From contig CAIJNI010000080.1 in NCBI GenBank assembly GCA_903821995.1, positions 62,001-126,000 of the forward strand: 64,000 nucleotides of DNA, given 5' to 3'. Below the pieces are notes generated by a model. That model was not told where the DNA came from. It made no database searches and saw only the letters and a program-made list of their open reading frames with translations. The DNA comes from an uncultured beta proteobacterium (GTDB lineage: Bacteria; Pseudomonadota; Gammaproteobacteria; Burkholderiales; Burkholderiaceae). A program made the position numbers and the translations under genes. Below, one piece after another: positions 61,397 through 64,000 of this stretch; the stretch's first letter is position 1, and each line of letters starts with the position of its first letter.

Positions 61397-63094
61397 ATGT
61401 CTGAAATTACTGGTTCACGTCTATTTGCAGAGATGCTACATGGCTATGATGTGACACATGTTTTTTATCTGCCAGCTATTATGCTTGGCGGTATTGCTGA
61501 AATGGAAAATTTTGGTATTAAACGAATTATGACTCACGGTGAAAAATCTGCCGCATATATGGCGGATGGCTATGCACGTGCAAGTGGCAAGCCAGGTGTA
61601 TGCTTGGCTCAACAAATTGGCGCATCAAACTTGTCTGCGGGGCTTCGTGATGCTTATATGGCATGCGCACCAGTTGTTGCAGTTACTGGTGGCCCTGCTG
61701 TTCATGCCCATTACAAACATGGTTATCAAGAAGTTGATGATTTTTCTCAATTTGATCCCGTGACTAAAATGAATGTACGTGTTGATCACGTTTCAAGGCT
61801 ACCCGACTTAATGCGTCAAGCTTTTCGTGCCGCAACTACAGGTACACCAGGTCCTGTTCATATGCAAATCACAGGCCCACATGGTCAAGCTGCTAATGAA
61901 AAAACATCCTTAGCACCTTTAACAGAATCACAATTTAAGCAAATTCCACCATTTAGAAGCCCTGCAGAAATACAGCATGTTCAAGCTGCAATTACACTAT
62001 TAAGTAAAGCTGAACGTCCTATTATTGTTGCTGGAGGTGGTGTAGCTTCCTCACGTGCGCATCACGAGCTAGTTAAATTTGCTGAAAAAATGCAAATCCC
62101 AGTAGCAACATCTCTTAACGCTAAAGGATCTATCACAGACACCCATCCACTCTCAGTGGGCGTTGTAGGTACCTATTCAAGAGAGTGTGCTAACCGCGCC
62201 GTTTACGAAGCAGATGTCGTTTTCTTTATCGGTAGCCATACAGGCGGTCAAGTCACAGTTGACTGGGCAGTTCCTAAATCCAATACAACCGTGATTCAGT
62301 GTGATATTAATCCAATTGAATTAGGTCGTAGCTACCCTAACTCAGTATCACTTTTAGGTGATGCTAAAGTTGTTCTTGAACAGCTAACTGCAGCCGCAAC
62401 AAATAGTAAGGGTTCAAGCGCTTGGCTTGCTCGTGTTGACGAACTTAAAAAAGCGTGGCGTGATCAACTATCACCACTAATGCACTCCGATGCAGTTCCT
62501 ATTCGACCTGAGCGTATTTGCTACGAAATTTCAAAAGCCTTACCTGATAACGGGATCGTAGTTTCAGATACAGGCCATTCCGGTATGTGGACTGGCGCAA
62601 TTATCGATATGCTTAAACCTGAACAACGCTTTATCCGCTGCGCTGGTTCACTAGGCTGGGGTTTTCCAGGTGCTATGGGCGTTAAATGCGCCCTACCTGA
62701 TCAAACAGTCATTTGCTTTGCTGGAGATGGCGGTTTTTATTACCATATAGCAGAACTAGAAACTGCGGCTCGCTTTAATATCAATTTAGTAATGATTGTG
62801 AATAATAACAGCTCATTAAATCAAGAAATCCCACTTTGGGATAATGTCTTCGCAGACAAAAATTCTGAAGCACATAAAGCTGAAGATTTATGGAAATTTA
62901 AGCAATTAAATTTTGCGCAAATTGCTGAGTCATTTGGATGTGTTGGAATTCGAGTTGAACACCCAGATGAAATTGCTCCTGCGCTTAAAAAAGCTATTGG
63001 ACTTAATAAACCTGTAGTCATCGATATTGTTTCTGATGTTAATGCCTTTGCTGTAAAGGCCTGGACTCCAAAGGATGTAAAAAATGCACACTGA
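61397..63094 (+). CDS. Thiamine-diphosphate-dependent enzyme, acetolactate synthase-like (second cassette)
   Basis: 565 residues; AAGGAG ribosome site. The sequence runs parallel to the protein at 54798-56513. Over the 56 residues from MTHGEK to TGGP, 49 are identical. The catalytic Glu is in THGEKSAAY (about residue 49). IIVAGGGVASS marks the middle domain. The TPP site is GIVVSDTGHSG, CFAGDGGFYYHIAELETA and IVNNNSSLNQE. Compared with the first copy it has a longer loop after the NN motif (PLWDNVFADKNSEAHKAED). Its end overlaps the SMP-30 gene by 11 bp, so the two are translationally coupled. Confidence 0.88.
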   Translation: MSEITGSRLFAEMLHGYDVTHVFYLPAIMLGGIAEMENFGIKRIMTHGEKSAAYMADGYARASGKPGVCLAQQIGASNLSAGLRDAYMACAPVVAVTGGPAVHAHYKHGYQEVDDFSQFDPVTKMNVRVDHVSRLPDLMRQAFRAATTGTPGPVHMQITGPHGQAANEKTSLAPLTESQFKQIPPFRSPAEIQHVQAAITLLSKAERPIIVAGGGVASSRAHHELVKFAEKMQIPVATSLNAKGSITDTHPLSVGVVGTYSRECANRAVYEADVVFFIGSHTGGQVTVDWAVPKSNTTVIQCDINPIELGRSYPNSVSLLGDAKVVLEQLTAAATNSKGSSAWLARVDELKKAWRDQLSPLMHSDAVPIRPERICYEISKALPDNGIVVSDTGHSGMWTGAIIDMLKPEQRFIRCAGSLGWGFPGAMGVKCALPDQTVICFAGDGGFYYHIAELETAARFNINLVMIVNNNSSLNQEIPLWDNVFADKNSEAHKAEDLWKFKQLNFAQIAESFGCVGIRVEHPDEIAPALKKAIGLNKPVVIDIVSDVNAFAVKAWTPKDVKNAH

Positions 63095-63977
63095 TTTAGC
63101 TAAACCTCAACTTTCTAAAATTATTGCTGATGATGCTCCTTTAGATCTTATCGCAACAGGTCTTAGTTTCGGTGAAGGTCCTGTTTGGGATAAACGCAAG
63201 GGAGAACTCTATTGGGTAGAAATCATTGGCAATACCCTTTGGAAATATAAACCAGGCGTTGGACGAGAAATTGTCATGAAACCTACTGGGCATATTAACG
63301 GCCTTACCTTTGACAAGGAAGGTCGCCTTTTAGCTGCCGGATGGTGTACTCGCAAAATTTTACGGTTTGAACACGATGGAAGTATTTCAACCATTGCTGA
63401 AAAATATCAAGGTAAAACTTTAAATAGTCCAAATGATATTGTTATGGCATCAGATGGTTCAATCTACTGGACAGATTCTGCCGGTGGTCTTGTTATCCCA
63501 GGAATGGTCGCCGATGATGTCCAGCGCTATTTGGATGTTCAAGGCGTCTATCGCTTAACTCCTGACGGAAAAGAAGTACAACTCGTTGTAGCCGATAGTA
63601 ATTATCCAAACGGCCTAGTATTCTCTCCGGATGAAAAGACTTTTTATGTCAATGAAACGCGACTAGGACTTATTCGTAAGTTTGAAGTGAAGGCAGACGG
63701 CACAGTAGGCCCTGGTAAAGTATTTTACGAACTCGTGGGTAAAGAAGGTGGCGTTGCAGATGGTATGAAAGTTGATATAGAAGGAAATGTCTACTGTACT
63801 GGTCCAGGCGGTGTTCATATCATTGCACCATCAGGGGAATTACTTGGACGTCTTCGTATTCCTGGCCACTGCACTAATATGGCTTTTGGTGAAGATGACT
63901 GGTGCACACTGTTTGTGACAACTTTCACAGGCGTTTATAGAACTCGGGTGAAAATTCCCGGGATTGCGGTTTGGTAA
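63084..63977 (+). CDS. SMP-30/gluconolactonase-family lactonase
   Basis: 297 residues of the six-bladed beta-propeller SMP-30/LRE family, which hydrolyse lactones with one divalent metal. The metal ligands are seen: Glu in FGEGPVWD (about residue 29), Asn in NSPNDIVMASDGSIYWTDS in pieces, Asn in YPNGLVFSPDE and Asp in GGVADGMKVDIEGNVYCTGPGGVH in pieces. WTDSAGG and YVNETR fit the gluconolactonase group. It starts within the end of the TPP gene. In the pathway it may open a lactone before or after the TPP step. No counterpart is seen in the first cassette. Confidence 0.9.
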   Translation: MHTDLAKPQLSKIIADDAPLDLIATGLSFGEGPVWDKRKGELYWVEIIGNTLWKYKPGVGREIVMKPTGHINGLTFDKEGRLLAAGWCTRKILRFEHDGSISTIAEKYQGKTLNSPNDIVMASDGSIYWTDSAGGLVIPGMVADDVQRYLDVQGVYRLTPDGKEVQLVVADSNYPNGLVFSPDEKTFYVNETRLGLIRKFEVKADGTVGPGKVFYELVGKEGGVADGMKVDIEGNVYCTGPGGVHIIAPSGELLGRLRIPGHCTNMAFGEDDWCTLFVTTFTGVYRTRVKIPGIAVW

Positions 63978-63988
63978 GGAGCATAAGA

Positions 63989-64000
63989 ATGACGATTCAA
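63989..64000 (+). CDS. Start of a further gene, cut by window edge
   Basis: An ATG at 63989 lies 11 bp after the stop of the SMP-30 gene, with TAAGGAG upstream. Four codons (MTIQ) are present. It continues the same operon; the product cannot be told. Confidence 0.55.

Noticed and set aside
1..64000. CRISPR arrays, tRNA or rRNA genes, insertion sequences, prophage
   Set aside because: I looked in the intergenic stretches and saw no regularly spaced repeats, cloverleaf-like sequences, transposase motifs or phage genes.

Overview
The window is a gene-dense, AT-rich stretch of chromosome from a low-GC betaproteobacterium. It is most likely in the order Burkholderiales and perhaps close to Polynucleobacter. 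The main clues are the sdhC-sdhD-sdhA-sdhB operon divergent from mdh plus a CitE-like lyase, a DUF2863 protein (a Burkholderiales family), and eight intact Bug/TctC periplasmic solute receptors plus one relic. I saw no tRNA, rRNA, CRISPR array, transposase or phage gene.

Layout. Positions 1-5730 hold central metabolism: succinate dehydrogenase on the minus strand, and mdh, a CoA-ester lyase and a small secreted protein on the plus strand. Positions 5719-11271 hold DUF2863, YaaA, an acyl-CoA dehydrogenase with a 3-hydroxyacyl-CoA dehydrogenase, and RarA. Positions 11394-14795 hold a Bug receptor and a four-gene envelope cluster (DUF6152, a WSG-type secreted protein, two DUF6644 membrane proteins). 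Positions 14871-22998 hold a RodZ-like protein with a duplicated 3' tail, an iron alcohol dehydrogenase, a secreted nuclease, a Hyi-type isomerase, peptide deformylase, and a sugar-acid set (2-hydroxyacid dehydrogenase, DHDPS-family aldolase, IlvD/Edd dehydratase). Positions 23012-26521 are housekeeping (two lipoproteins, Smr, AcuI, DusA).

From 26709 onward the window is mostly accessory catabolism. It contains Bug + IMDH-family dehydrogenase + lactonase-like amidohydrolase; an exported alpha/beta hydrolase; an EamA exporter; two small Xre regulators; an amidase; cyclase + Bug + TetR + BKACE; and two CocE-type hydrolases. After Hsp20 and HtpG comes a nitrate/taurine-type ABC importer with a divergent flavin reductase and a trailing enoyl-CoA hydratase.

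The final 12 kb (51614-63977) is the most unusual part. It holds two versions of the same cassette, each with a thiamine-diphosphate enzyme, two different cupins and two Bug receptors. One version also has a CysB-like LysR regulator and an SMP-30-type lactonase. Between the two versions lie remains of a ninth Bug gene and of an alpha/beta hydrolase, so the region has been duplicated and partly deleted. I read it as a duplicated, uncharacterised catabolic module for a 2-oxo-acid-type substrate.

Regulation visible in the sequence: the cyclase operon and the ABC transporter/flavin reductase region, 12 kb apart, share a near-identical 16-bp palindrome (TTAAAC-N2-TTGTTTAA) and an AGGGnTAACCC palindrome. 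This suggests one regulon, plausibly under the TetR protein at 37163-37849. Hsp20 has a convincing heat-shock sigma-32 promoter.
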